A stretch of DNA of 64,000 bases from Cenococcum geophilum 1.58. Lineage: Eukaryota > Ascomycota > Dothideomycetes > Gloniales > Gloniaceae. Positions 1 to 11,639 of this stretch are shown in pieces. A program made the translations under genes and the position numbers. The stretch is from positions 2,232,001-2,296,000 of the forward strand of contig KV748193.1 of the NCBI GenBank assembly GCA_001692895.1. The letters run 5' to 3'. Within the stretch, counting starts at the first letter, position 1; each line of letters starts with the position of its first letter. The notes beneath the pieces were generated by a model. The model worked only from the letters and a program-made list of their open reading frames with translations, was not told where the DNA came from and made no database searches.

Positions 1-205
1 GCTATATAGAAAGGAACTATAGTGTCTTAATAGATGTATAGGCGCATATCTACTAAAGCCGGAGAGAGTTAAAAAGGGTTTCTATTAGCTATAAGAGTTA
101 GTTATAAGGTTATATATTTAGCAACTATTCTAAGGTCTATATAGTTGGGGGAAGCTATACTAAAGCCAATATTCCAGCCGTAGTAGATAGTTAACTATAA
201 AATAT
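1..205. repeat. Dispersed repeat Y, first copy (cut by window edge)
   Basis: These bases are a diverged inverted copy of 44,257-44,460. The shared stretch includes ctactacggctggaat at the inner end and ctatatagaaaggaactatagtgtct at the window edge. Differences between the copies are mostly C/T and G/A transitions, as expected from RIP. No coding signal was recognised. The element continues to the left of the window, so its type is unknown. Confidence 0.7.
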
Positions 206-1009
206 TACCTATATACATTTAATTAATATACATTACTTAACTATGCCTTCCAATTATACTTCTAATAATATAGACTTTATTCCACCGACTTAGTATTTAA
301 TTCTACCGACTTAGAAAGCAAAATAACCATCCCTATAGCCGTAGCCGTTGCCCTACTTTAAGCCCTTATATATCGCGAATTTCGACAACTATAGCACCCC
401 AAATCTTCCTCTTATTGCGATACGTATAAGCAGTTCCGGAAGGACCTCCAGTAGGCCCTCTTTAAGCAGTTAACTCGCCGGTAAGTATATACTTAGGAAA
501 GGCCATTATAATACTCTATAAGTGATATTTTATAGCACCTTATAGAGGGTTATAAGCTTATAAAGCTGTTTACGCGGCGCAAGTAGAAGTACTACTCTAC
601 TTATATTGAAGCTAGTAGGAAGACTTAAATATAATATAGAGGACGTAGAAAGCCTCTCTTAGACCTCTTACTAAATATAACTCGTAAATCTCGCAATAGT
701 GGGGATTAAAAAAGGCCTTATAGAGCTCTAAGAACTCTATACGGCTGTTCTATTTGCCGTATACCATTCTATAGGAAGAATAGCTGTTGGCTTCCTTATA
801 CTAAGCGACTTAGCTCTAAAGATTAAGTGTAAATAGCAATTATATACTAAAATTAACGACTTTTCACTTCGTAGATTTGATTACGGAGCCTTAATACTAT
901 AGATCCTATTGGTCGGCTCTTATTAATAACCGTAGGATATATTTTACTAGGTAAAGGGATAACGTCTATCCCTAGGTCGCGTAAAACCTACCATGCCGCA
1001 AAATATAAG
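206..1009 (+). other. Degraded coding-like sequence, unassigned
   Basis: Reading TAG/TAA as Gln gives protein-like stretches on the plus strand, for example KQFRKDLQ near 430 and a longer run near 640-1000. The frame changes several times and no family motif is visible. It could be a decayed gene or transposon fragment. I cannot name it. Confidence 0.3.
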
Positions 1010-1545
1010 GGGTACTTTAATATTAAGCGACTATAACTATGCGTATATGTAGATATTTACTATAATTCTATATTAGTTATATACTATGGCTACTTTTAAA
1101 TATTTAGAACTCCTTCTATTTAAAAATTACCTTATATATTGTCGCCTTCGCGCCTAATATATAGAGAGTCTTATTCTTTAACAAAATAGAGTTTCTTCCC
1201 TATAGTACTACCATGAGGCTCTAATAACTCTATAACTTATAACGGTGCTACCTAAGCCTAAGAACCTTATTACGATGCTAGGAAGTTATTATTAGCCTTA
1301 TATCTACTGTCGTGTAGGGTTGCAACCCTAGTCGGTACCTTTAATTAGGAGTAATTACCTATTTTAGCTAGTGCGAAACAGCTACATAATTATTATATTA
1401 TAATCTATTTATAGCGGCCGCTAAGCTAGCTTATGGCTCTTATACCTATAGCTATATAATGTCTTAGTAAGCGGGGCTTGCCCTAACCCGTAGCTATACC
1501 TCTAGTAAACTAACTTACCTCTTTTAGAATTCGCCACCATATATA
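1010..1545 (+). repeat. Direct repeat Z, copy A
   Basis: It aligns along its length with 5,150-5,713 in the same orientation. Shared landmarks are attgtcgccttcgcgcc, ggaagttattattagcctta and, at the right end, agaattcgccacc. The copies differ by many transitions. The pair brackets kinase pseudogene 1, with about 4.1 kb between starts. No TG/CA ends or target duplication were seen, so an LTR pair is possible but unproven. Confidence 0.65.
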
Positions 1546-1663
1546 TTAAGGTGGCGTACCGACGCCTACACTTCGACTTAGCACGGGATAGGTTCGGTGG
1601 TAGTATAATTAGTGGTATTTACAGCAGGTAATTAAAGCGTAAAATACTTTTAACTCGCCCCTG

Positions 1664-1705
1664 TTAGTAAGGAGGGTAGCTAAGCCGCACTAACTAGACC
1701 CTTAC
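1664..1705 (-). repeat. R motif copy 1 (degenerate)
   Basis: The sequence ttagtaaggagggtagctaa followed by gccgcactaactagaccctta matches the R motif in minus orientation. It is the most degenerate copy in the window. It has no obvious inward partner to its left within the window. Confidence 0.55.
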
Positions 1706-3194
1706 AAGTTTTATAATAATAGAGAAGTACCTTAGATCGTATAGTGAAGTTTAAGTTATAGCGCTTTAAAAGTTATTCTAGAGTAAATAAGGTAAGGCTT
1801 CCGCTAAGCGATATTAAGCCCTATACGGAGAAAAAGTTTTAAAGTTATAAAAACCGGAAGCCGATTCTGTAAACAAGTGTAATATAATAGGATAAAGTAA
1901 GTGAGTAATCTATAAGATGCTGCTCTTCGCTTTTATAAGCATAAAACTCGTTTAAAGCCTTATTATTAGCCTTTTCTTTAAGCACAGCCGTTAATCTTAT
2001 GCGTTTCCAAATGCTATAGCGAGTCTTTCCCTATCTACTCGGCTATCTAGCGGTCTATTTCAAATTTATTAAAATTATCTAAATCTATAAAGTCTAACAT
2101 TATAAGCTTAGAGGAATTCTATACTGTACACATTATATAATAGGGAAAGGAGACTGACCGGACTAAATAATATTACAATCTAGATCGTCGCCCTCCTATT
2201 CCCTAGTAAGAGCACACTTTAGCTTCTTAACAATGTCGCGTTTTTCTATTATCTGCCTGTTAACCCTCGTGATTATAACCTTAGTAATACAATAGGTGCC
2301 ATGAATATCTTTTATAGAAGGCGCTGAATGTTTAGGGCACTACTTAAAGTGCTATTTAGCGAAGCATTGCTTTATATAGTAGGTCTTAGCGCAGTTCTTA
2401 TAGGGACTATTTATATATAAGCTATGCTAATCACTTAATATTGCTTAGTAGGACGAACCATTTAAAGCGTTCTCTAAACGATTTAATATTATTTAGGACG
2501 TTTTTAGTTCTTTCTCTTTATTCTTAGGCTTCTTTAATTATCTAATCCTTTAAGTTAGGTATACTGCGGAAATTTAACTAACGAAGATGACAAGTAATTA
2601 GTGCGATTAGATAAAGGAGAGGCGTTAATTAAGTTAGGTTGATTTTACGGCGCCGTATAGAGCTAGGGTAGCTAGTTAAGGCCTTAGTAGGGTAACCCCT
2701 CCTAGATAGCACGTGATGCCACGCTTAGAATGGATATCCGCAGTTGTCCTTAAAGCTTATATCTATCCACTATAAGCATTAACAATATAGGTAGATAGTG
2801 TCCAACTTTTGAAAATTTAAATAGAAGACGCTAGAAGAGGAGCTAGAAATAGTAACAAAACTAGGGTTACTATTTTCTAAGCGGCTTTTAAGCCGTTAGA
2901 CTTTTTAGAGCCCCTAGCGATTGTAATTAACTAATCGAGATTGAGCTCTAAATATCTTGCTATGCTGTATCCTATAAGTTCTACTATTAATACTATAACT
3001 TAATTATCCTTAGGTGCATTAGCTTGCACTTACCCCTAATTTAATTAAATTTTAATTATAGGTTGTCCTTAGCTAGCACTATTCGCTATCTTCCCCTAGT
3101 CCCGATATTCGCTTCTACTTCCTTTATATAACTCCGCCTATCGCTTATATCTCTAATATCTACTCTTTAGCTAACAATTCCTTAGCTTGTCTAT
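1706..3194. other. RIP-degraded stretch without a recognised gene
   Basis: Several plus-strand stretches look coding when stops are read as Gln (about 1,780-2,090 and 2,230-2,800), but frames break and no domain is recognisable. The last 250 bases before 3,195 are pyrimidine-rich and would be the promoter and leader of kinase pseudogene 1. Confidence 0.35.
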
Positions 3195-4001
3195 ATGGCT
3201 AACTATATCCGGTATACAATAGGATTCGGTTCCAAGGACATTATTAGCTAGGGCACAACTAGTATAGTATACCTAGACAATATATTGTAAATAGTTGTCA
3301 AAACCGCTTATAATAAGGACAATAAGGATAGGATTACTATTAAGAAGGCTATCTACAAGCGATTTAAACAATGCGGTAGATATAATGGGCTGCTAACGTA
3401 TTACGGGCTATACAATATTGGTATCCGCCTTAAGTATGCTCCAAAATAGAACCTCTTTAACTATCTTAGCAAGCACCTAGAGATTGACATCTAGTAGAGG
3501 CTACGTTAGGGGTATTAGATTATAGACGCCCTCTATTATACTTATACTTTAAAGGTTATCTATAAGGATCTAACTCTAAATAATATCTTCTTGACTAATA
3601 AGCTTAACGCGAAGCTAGCAAACTTTAGCGGCTTATCCCTAGATAGGTCTCCTCTACTTATTACTATAAACGCCAACCATTAATATCTAGGGCCTAGGCA
3701 ATCTATCTACGCCAACCTTTTTACTTTAGGCTCTGTTCTCTACCATCTTATAATGGGGGCGTTTCTATATTAGGACCTCTTAAAACTAGAGAATAAGGAC
3801 GAGATTTAAAAATTGATCTAAAACGGCGACTTTCCGGAGATAGACTTTCTCGGGCCTATTAGAACAATAATTACAAAGTGCTGGCGAGCTATATATAATA
3901 GTACTGCTAATGTCCGCAAGGATATTAAAGGTATAAGTACTATTTCCCTAGCTTAGACTATAACTAATAGATTGAAGTTATCCGTAGATCGAAGCCATTA
4001 G
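3195..4001 (+). pseudogene. Small fungal protein kinase 1, RIP-inactivated
   Basis: The ATG at 3,195 opens one continuous frame to 4,001 (268 codons) that is interrupted only by TAG/TAA where Gln or Trp is expected. It shows a glycine-rich loop (GFGSKDII), the VAIK-type lysine (IVVKTAY, about 3,297), a catalytic loop YKDLTLNNIF at 3,560-3,590 that keeps the Asp and Asn, and NFSG near 3,620 in place of DFSG. The C-lobe ends with a KCW motif. The length equals a bare kinase domain with no extra domains. Two further kinase pseudogenes of almost the same size lie at 13,761 and 42,135. The Asp-to-Asn change in the DFG-like motif and the stops are RIP-type changes. Function would have been Ser/Thr phosphorylation; the target is unknown. 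Confidence 0.85.
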
Positions 4002-5149
4002 ATATACACAGCGCCGCTTATATTGTCTAACTACCTCTTATACTTCTTATTATCGGGATCACTATGGCAATACTAGGCAGAAAATTAGTTTCATATTTAG
4101 TATCTTGAAAATCGGCGTATATTAGATTACCCAAACTTATAAAATAAGTTTAGGTAAGGCATATCTCGTATTCTCCTTACTGCGTTGTAGAGCTAAGCTA
4201 AATAGGTTATCTATTTAGACCCTTTACGGGAGTAGCGTTATCGCCGCAATTCAACCTAGACTCTTCGAATTTCTTGCATCCAGCTATATTATATCTTCTC
4301 TTAGTAACGATGTGCTTATGCTTTTCTTTGCACTTATTAAACTTTACCTTATACTAGATATAGGTGCACATTTCTTTCTATCTCTAGTAGTTGTTTAATT
4401 CCTTTAATCTAGGCAGATATTAATAGATATTAATAGGCTTACCTTAAAGATTTAGGTGTTGGGCTTCTCTTAGTTGTAAACCGCTTACCTATAGTTGTTC
4501 TTAGAGAAATACGGGGCTATTTATGCGTGTAATGGTTCTTTAGAGAGCCAAGATATCTATATAATCGCGCTAGAGCTAAAAGCGTTAGCATAAGTAGACA
4601 AATCCTTAGCTATAGGTTTAACAGCTATAAGCACCTAACTTACTTAGCGCCTCTATTATATAAGATATAATACTGCGTAATAAATTTACTTAGCGTATAG
4701 GGTCTGTTTCGTTTTGACCAGGAAATCCTTACTCGCTTCAATTAGAAGTACTAGCGGAGGTAGTAACGACGCATAACATAGCATACTATAGCAACTATAA
4801 GGCCGACAATAACTTCTTAGCTATATAGTAAGATTCGGAAACCTAGATTTAACTATTCTATAAATTTAAAAGGCGAAAAAAGCTTAACAGTAGTGTTGTG
4901 GATTAAGAGGTCTTTTTATAATATAAAAGGAGGCTCTCCGCAGTTAGGCGCGAAGGCGATAACACAATTGTTATTTTTAGCGTAGTGAGGCGAAGAGTAT
5001 TCTTAAGAAGGTATACTTTATAATATATACAAAACTTCAGGAATATTTAATGCGCTTAGAGAGTTAAAGTTGCTTAAATTTAAAGTACCTATATTTTGTC
5101 TCGCGACAGAGTACGTCTCTCAACCTAGGGACAAACGTTACTTTGACTT
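4002..5149. other. Intergenic RIP-degraded sequence
   Basis: No family is recognised. Plus-strand frames between about 4,150 and 4,650 are fairly open when stops are read as Gln, but they show no motif. No repeat relation to other parts of the window was noticed before the start of repeat Z copy B. Confidence 0.3.
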
Positions 5150-5713
5150 TAAGCAACTATAACTCTACGCACACGTCGTGCTTCACTATAATTATATATA
5201 AGTTGTATACTATAACTACTCTGCAATATTTGAGACCCTTTATATCTATAAATTACGCTTATATTGTCGCCTTCACGCCTTATTCGCAGAGAGCCTCCTT
5301 TTAGGGCGTAATAATATCCCTTTACTACAGCACTACTATTAAACTCTTACCACTTACAAAACTTATAATAGGGTCCTATCCGAGCCTAAGAACTTCGTTA
5401 CAATATTAGGAAGTTATTATTAGCCTTATATCTACTATAGTACGTAAATTTATACAAGGTCGCTACGCGGGTCAGTACCTCTAATTAAAGCGATCACTAA
5501 TTCCGGCTAGTGTAAAACGACCCTATACATTCCACGTGATATCTAGGAAGTAATTTACTTACGTCAATTAAGTAAGTCCAAGCCTATAGCTGTGCGGAGT
5601 CTTAGCAAGTAGGCCAATCTCAGCCCCGCAGCCTTGCGATCTAACTTAACCTTAGCTATACGTCTGGTCAACTAACTCAACTCTCTAAAAACGGCTACAG
5701 AATTCGCCACCTT
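5150..5713 (+). repeat. Direct repeat Z, copy B
   Basis: This is a direct copy of 1,010-1,545. It ends in cagaattcgccacc directly beside R motif copy 2, so the R-bounded receptor unit seems to abut or interrupt this repeat. Confidence 0.65.
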
Positions 5714-5756
5714 ACAACCCTGTGGCCGGAGCGGGTCGGCCGCCCTCCCTACTAGC
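5714..5756 (+). repeat. R motif copy 2, left end of unit U1
   Basis: It reads ccctgtggccggagcgggtc then ggccgccctccctactagc. It is the inward-facing partner of copy 3 at 10,820 (minus), and the two enclose the patatin/NB-ARC/TPR receptor. Unlike its surroundings it is GC-rich and little changed. Confidence 0.8.
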
Positions 5757-6065
5757 GCTAGTAAACTGCAGAGAGCTTTAGGCGAATTCTTGCGCTAAAA
5801 GTACTGCTACCTCTCCTGCACCTAAATAGCGTAGGGAAAGATTAAACGCGGTTTAGCTAAACGTTTCTCTCAGCTATATAGAGACCACTTGCCTGCATTC
5901 TCAGCCTCGTTAAGCTAAAGATAGACTACCACTTTCTATATTATAAGAGCGGCCCTATAGCCTCGTGGAGCTATAAGTGTACTACTATATATTTCTCATC
6001 GAATCTGGTCGCTTTACTAAGCCTTCCTACTCATACCTCCAACTATACCCGAGCACGACATAGGC
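5757..6065 (+). repeat. Inverted copy of the receptor promoter and first codons
   Basis: This stretch is the reverse complement of 10,490-10,819. It covers the upstream region of the patatin receptor and the first few codons: here atacccgagcacgac against atgcccgagcatgac in the other copy. Similarity stops just inside the coding region. This copy shows many CA-to-TA and TG-to-TA differences, including loss of the ATG, so it was mutated by RIP while its partner was not. It forms a long terminal inverted repeat around unit U1 together with R copies 2 and 3. Confidence 0.85.
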
Positions 6066-6999
6066 TTCTTTAAAAGCTTAGTTAGAGATAAACAAAATAT
6101 ATTTAAACGGAGCCTATATATTTTACTATCCTTTCCCTTACTACTTAGTCGGATTCTATAACGTATTATAGATATAGTACTAAAACCTTATTGCGCTAGC
6201 ATCTCCGTTTTACCACTACTCTTATATAAGCCTAATATATAAATACTAAACGCGATCTAATAAGTTCCTGCAACATTTACACCTACTATAATAGGCCACT
6301 ACTTTTAATTCCGGAGGGTGTAATCTTTAATTAAGAAGTTAGAATCTATATAGGCCAGTTAAAAGATAACAAAGCTATATAGGATTACATCTTATATACT
6401 TTAGCTTAATTAAGAACATCTTTACACCTTTATTTATAAAGCACCGTCCATAGTAAACTAACCTTTATAGATGCTATTATAAGAGTTAGTCCAAACTGTT
6501 AAAGGGTATAAGCTACTTTATTTAAGAGTAAGGCCTATATAAAGCCTGCCTTTATAGGCTCCTTTATTATAAAGAAAGGAGTACTCGTAACGGTTGGACT
6601 AGTAAAGTCGGCGGTAATATACTAGCGGTCCATATACAGCCACGGACAAATTATAAGATATTAATAATATTGTCTATAGGAGAGCGGGAGGTAGGATTCT
6701 TACAAGTTGCAACCTTAACATTTTTAGAAAGATAGGGAAGATATACTTAGAAAAGAGAGAATAGGTATAAGGATAGGTTCTAAACCTTATTCGCTTAAGA
6801 TATTATATAAAAGGATTCTAAGGATAATTTATATCTAAGATAGCTTATATAGCAAAACTAACTACTACTTTAGTATACAGTTAGGTAAGTAACGATAGAT
6901 ATATATATATAGGTAATACTATCTTATAATATAAACTAGTATTACTAGAAGCCTAAGAATACTTAATAGTTAATAAACGTAAACCTCGTCTACCTTAGG
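6066..6999. other. RIP-degraded sequence between the inverted copy and the receptor 3' end
   Basis: No recognisable gene. It contains long TA-rich runs (about 6,895-6,915) and short coding-like pieces. The receptor reading frame on the minus strand fades out around 7,000. Confidence 0.4.
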
Positions 7000-9900
7000 C
7001 TAAACTTTTTAAGAAGTCTATTTATTCTAGAGGCTAATTTAGTTCCTTATATATAAGGTCCAGGTATACCTATTAATAGTCTACGTATTCTATCTGCCTT
7101 TATATACACTAACAGAACTATCTTCACCAAAGTCTCTAAAGTAGTTAGACAGCCCTATAGACTTTAATACCTTAGGTAGTCATCTCTAAAGACTTTCTAG
7201 TAGCCTACTAGAGCCCTTAAGTACATTACTCTAGCTCTGCCTATATCGCCTTAGCTAATAAATAGCAGGCCTAGATTGTAGATAGTATTAAGCGCCGGTA
7301 TATAAGATGCAGCGAGTTCCGGCCTAAGCGCCTTCTCGTATCCTTCCAGCGCTCGCTGGTATATCTTCTCCGCCTCGCCCAGCTTGCCCTAGTCCGCGTA
7401 GAGGTTGCCTAAGTTATTGACCGTGGAGAGTGTCAATGTATAGTCCCGCCCAAGTGCCTTCTCCTTTCCTTCCAGCGCTCGCTAGTACATCTTCTCCGCC
7501 TCGCCCAGCTTGCCCTGGGATTTATAGAGAAGGCCCAAGTTGTTGACCGTGTCGAGTGTCGATATATAGTCCCGCCTAGTGCCTTCTCCTTTCCTTCCAG
7601 CGCTCGCTGGTACATCTTCTCCGCCTCGCCCAGCTTGCCCTGGGATTTATAGAGAACGCCCAAGTTGTTAACCGTGTCGAGTGTTAATATGTGGTCCCGC
7701 CCAAGTGCCTTCTCTTTTCCTTTCAGCGCTCGCTGGTATATCTTCTCCGCCTTGCCCAGCTTGCCCTGGTCCGCGTAGAGGTTGCCTAAGTTGTTGACCG
7801 TAGAGAGTGTTAATATGTGGTCCCGCCCAAGTGCCTTCTCCTTTCCTTCCAGCGCTCGCTAGTACATCTTCTCCGCCTTACCCAGCTTGCCCTAGTCCGC
7901 ATACAGCATTCCCAGCCTATGAATTACACCCAGCATTACATAATCGTGCTTTATATCCGCTCTGCTTACATCAGTCCCTCCTAATCTAGCCCTGCGTCTG
8001 CTACTCACCTTATAACCCACTAACAGCACTACTGCGCATAAGCTAAGAGCCGACGTTGCACGCCTAAATACTCCTTTTTTAACTTATCTGGTACTGCCCA
8101 CCCAACTACTACTACTGCTAGCCGGGTAAAGACCGCCCGCTGTTCCTTGTCCTGTATATAAAATGCCCATCTATACATAACCGGGTAAGTCGCATAGCTT
8201 GCTATATCCTGTACACCCTTAACTAAAGAATAGCTATGCAAAAGCTGTATTGCTATAATAAAATCAACTTCATCGTTTATAACGTTAGGAAGCCACTCCA
8301 ACAAATAACCCGCCACAGCTCTAGACTGCATACTTACTTCTGCAAGGAGACCGTACTATAGGTCTTTATTATTAAGACATGCCTAGAGCAGCAGCAAGTT
8401 AGCTGTGGCCATGCTTTTTGCCCGAATAGTATGGTACGAAATTATCCATATCGTCCACACGCTACGGTTGGGATAATCTCGAAGTGGCATACCGGCCCAG
8501 TCTTAGGATTCTATGAGGCTCTTCCATTGCTGCTTATAGAGCCCAATATATCTCGCGATACCAACTCCGCTCTGTCGCAAATATGCACTAGCCTATGCAA
8601 TTACTAGCGGTAAGCCATCCAGGAGCCTAAACAGCTCCTCGCTTTCTACTAAATCTATTCCAAAATAGTTAGCACTGGTGTTCTATACAAACAACATAAT
8701 TGCACCATAGCGTTATCGCCTTACCACATCTGCCCCTATACCGGTTCAGAAATAAAGCTTCCGCCTGCTCCATATTAAGCCTTCCTAGCCTCCATGACGC
8801 ACCAAGCTGCTCCAAGTTGGTGAGTCGGGTCATAATCAGAACCGACCCGTAATCTGCTCCCGGAAGGTAACGGGTGACATCGTATGCATTAGGGTCGGCA
8901 TTGCCCCCTCCTCTCTCTCAATCGACGTTATTAAAAATCATTAGCCAGTCCGTGTTATCCGGCTGGCTTAGCCAACTCATTATATCCCTAATAACGGCAT
9001 TAATATCGCTAGCACTTGTAGCGGAGTATACTCTGCTACTCTCTGCAATTTGGCCTTCCGGAATCCTGCTTGTACAAGTCGCAATACTCTACTTAAGACT
9101 GTCTTCGGTTCTGCCATCGAGCCAGAACACCAAGCCGAACTTCTGGTGGTGCCTCCTTGTAAACTCCACAGTAAGTTGTGTCTTGCCTATTCTGCTAAGC
9201 CTATAGAGCGCAAACACCTTCTACCGGCCGCATTATCTCCGCGGGAGAAGGGCTTATTCAAGTTCCGCTATATCGGACGGCCAATCTATAAACTTGTTCA
9301 CCATAGGCATACCTTGTAGACTAAACGGTGTTCAATAGTTTCCTACATCTGGGAAGGAGACCAGTTAGCTACAGAGTGCAAGCTATGTTGTAACATACTA
9401 AATAAAACACTAACATTCTCTTCTAGACATGCTATTGGCGTAAGCCTTCATCTGCTTAAATACTGCTTAAGACTCAATGTATCAATCTATAGCCGCAATA
9501 ATCGCATTCTTCCGCTTTAAGTCTTCTAGCCCAATATCCTCCAGTCCTCTCAACACATTAAACCAAAAGTGCCGCCCGGTATCGTCTAGCCTTAATTTAT
9601 CGCGGGAGAATCGCTCTACTATCTTTTCCGTCTCTGTGGCAATCGCCAAAAGGCTCTAGCCAATACCGATCACGTCATCCTTAAACGGCGTAAGCAACGG
9701 AACGCCCGTCCCAATTAACGCTAAACACTTAATCTTATCTTCAAGCGAGCTAGATGGCCATATATCCTAGGCTTCATTCCACACCTTATACACTAGGTTA
9801 TTCGCCCCTACAGCCCCATCAACAAAACTCTCCTTAAAATCACCAATTATAATAGGATCAAAAAAGGACGAGGCTGCCGACGTCACTCGACCTACTTCCC

Positions 9901-10503
9901 ATATCTTAGTCGTGCAGAGCAGTCATTCGCGGCCGCATAGCGAGCGGTAGCTGGTGAGCCGCACCATATCGCCCGTCTCGTTGCTTATTACACACACGAA
10001 TCTACATCCTACTCATTAATATCACCACAGCCTCGCGCACAGGTGGACAACTACCCACACTTTACACTTTGCATCCGGAGCGTCCTTTAACAGCGCATCC
10101 TCTGCCAGACCTTGCCTCACAACAATCTCTTTAATCGCGCGCTCCAGCTCATCCAAATTAAACCGTCCTTAGACCCGGCCCTTAATCATTACACTATATC
10201 TCTGCTTCTGGAAGATCCTGTCCGACAGCGAGACGTATACGTCAATGCACTCATCGACCGTCATTTAAAGCCGACCAAGCATGATCGCTATAAGCCTGTG
10301 CTTCTTATTAGCCTTAAATCCAGCAAAGTAATTAATACTGACCCGCCAGTGCTGGTGCCTCCGATCATGTTGAAGTAGTCGCAAGGCTTTGGCGGCGATT
10401 CCGGGTCGATGGTGTCCATCAGCTGCTTCAAGATCTGAAGCGTTGATAAGCCGCGGACGCCGCCGCCATCGAGGGCGAGCAGGCGGAGGTCATGCTCGGG
10501 CAT
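7000..10503 (-). pseudogene. NOD-like receptor: patatin phospholipase, NB-ARC, TPR
   Basis: A minus-strand gene starting with MPEHDLRLLALDGGGVRG at 10,503. The patatin domain has the oxyanion motif DGGGVRG and the nucleophile motif GGTSTGG (about 10,335-10,365), with a DGA motif near 9,800. The NB-ARC part follows: a P-loop now read LYRLSRIGKTQL near 9,200 (expected GLGGIGKT) and a Walker B LMIFNNVD near 8,930. At least five 42-residue TPR units of the kinesin-light-chain type (GKLGEAEKMYQRALEG) lie at about 7,300-7,920 with a 126-bp period and high mutual identity. The first 70 codons are unmutated, while later parts carry RIP stops and Gly-to-Arg/Ser changes in the P-loop. Fungal receptors of this layout are thought to act in non-self recognition. 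The gene sits between inward-facing R motifs. Confidence 0.9.
7300..7925 (-). repeat. 126-bp TPR-coding tandem array
   Basis: Five clear units of about 126 bp share ttccagcgctcgctggtaca and cgcctcgcccagcttgccct. Each encodes one 42-residue TPR of the receptor. Near-identity between units, beyond RIP transitions, suggests recent unit exchange. Confidence 0.85.
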
Positions 10504-10819
10504 GGTTGGAGGGGTGAGCAGGAAGGCTCAGTGAAGCGACCAGATTCGATAAGAAATATGCAGCAGTACACTCATGGCTCCACGAGGCTGTGGGGCCGCT
10601 CTTGTGATGTAGAAAGTGTGGTGGTCCATCTTCAGCTCAACGAGGCTGAGAATGCAGGCGCTGAATCTGCTGTTGCCAAGTCCGAGTGGTCTTCTATGCG
10701 GCTGGGAGAAACGTTCAGCCGAACCAGCGTTTAATCTTTCCCTGTGCTGTTCAGGTGCAGGAGAGGTAGCGGTACTTCCAGCGCAAGAATTCGCCCGAAG
10801 CTCTCTGCAGTTTGCCAGC
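10490..10819 (-). promoter_or_regulatory. Unmutated 5' region of the receptor gene
   Basis: This stretch lies directly upstream of the receptor ATG (minus strand) and keeps normal CA and TG frequencies. It is duplicated in inverted orientation at 5,757-6,065. Several short overlapping ORFs on both strands are not supported as genes. It presumably holds the promoter and 5' leader; no TATA box was identified with confidence. Confidence 0.6.
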
Positions 10820-10862
10820 GCTAGTAGGGAGGGCGGCCGACCTGCTCCGGCCACAGGGTTGT
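10820..10862 (-). repeat. R motif copy 3, right end of unit U1
   Basis: It reads gctagtagggagggcggccg then acctgctccggccacagggt. It is the inward partner of copy 2 and lies about 320 bases upstream of the receptor start. It is unmutated relative to most copies. Confidence 0.8.
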
Positions 10863-11130
10863 CGAGGTCTACTTTGTGAGGTTAAAGAATAGTGAAAGCA
10901 GAGAAATAGGGAACTATGTTTGGCGTTGGAACCGACTGTCTTAGCGTGGCGTTGTGGCGGATGAGCACTGCCTCATCACGTGCCATCCGACCCACGCCAC
11001 TAGCCACAGTCCCCTCCCATGTGTACCCTTGCGGCCTACAGCCCGGCTATGGTAATGAGCTAGAGCGGTTTAGCGTGGCGCGTTGCTGAGTCAACTGGAG
11101 CACGCGAATCTTGGAGTCTTCGTGGCCAGC
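10863..11130. repeat. Dispersed repeat S, best-preserved copy
   Basis: Landmarks are ttagcgtggcgttgtggcgg and cgccactagccacag. Similar sequence follows R copy 5 (20,745-20,868) and also lies at 28,530-28,700. This copy keeps CA and TG dinucleotides, whereas the others are TA-shifted. No coding content was recognised. Confidence 0.7.
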
Positions 11131-11639
11131 CGCCTAGGCTGGAAGTACTCCTAGCCAAGGTATTATTGCGCATCTGAGGCTTTTAATTGCTAGGTTAATG
11201 TTATGGGATTGGAGGGTTGTATGGGGTTGGGTTGGGGCTTGAGGTTGGGAACCCTGACCGGCAGCGGCTGAATCGCGGCTTTGGGCAAGGGGCGCGTTCA
11301 AACCTCCACGCGAGAAACTCTTGGATTCTTACTTGCACGACGCTGTTATACGCCAGTTCTCTAATGGCGCGTGGTTAGGAATTTCGAGAAAAGTCAAGAA
11401 ACAGTAACACATTGGCGGTACACGGACGAGCTATTAAGAGTAGGAGTGGGTTTGGCTGGGGAGTGGTCAAGAAAGCTTTAACTCGACGTGCTAGTTCTAA
11501 CGGCTTTTGTTAAACGAATACTCGGAAACCTTATACACCTAACAAGTATTTACCAAATGAAATCGCGTTAATTAGCTTAGACCAATTGTGGGAGGACCGA
11601 GATTCTAAACTGGTTAGTAATATTAAGCGGCTTGAGTTT
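11131..11639. other. Low-RIP intergenic sequence
   Basis: Base composition is near normal and no gene is recognised. It separates repeat S from the LRR fragment on the plus strand. Confidence 0.4.

Noticed and set aside
10492-10879. Overlapping ORFs of 80-108 codons on both strands upstream of the patatin receptor
   Set aside because: They lie in the GC-rich promoter copy and R motif, have no family features, and are broken in the inverted copy at 5.7-6.1 kb.
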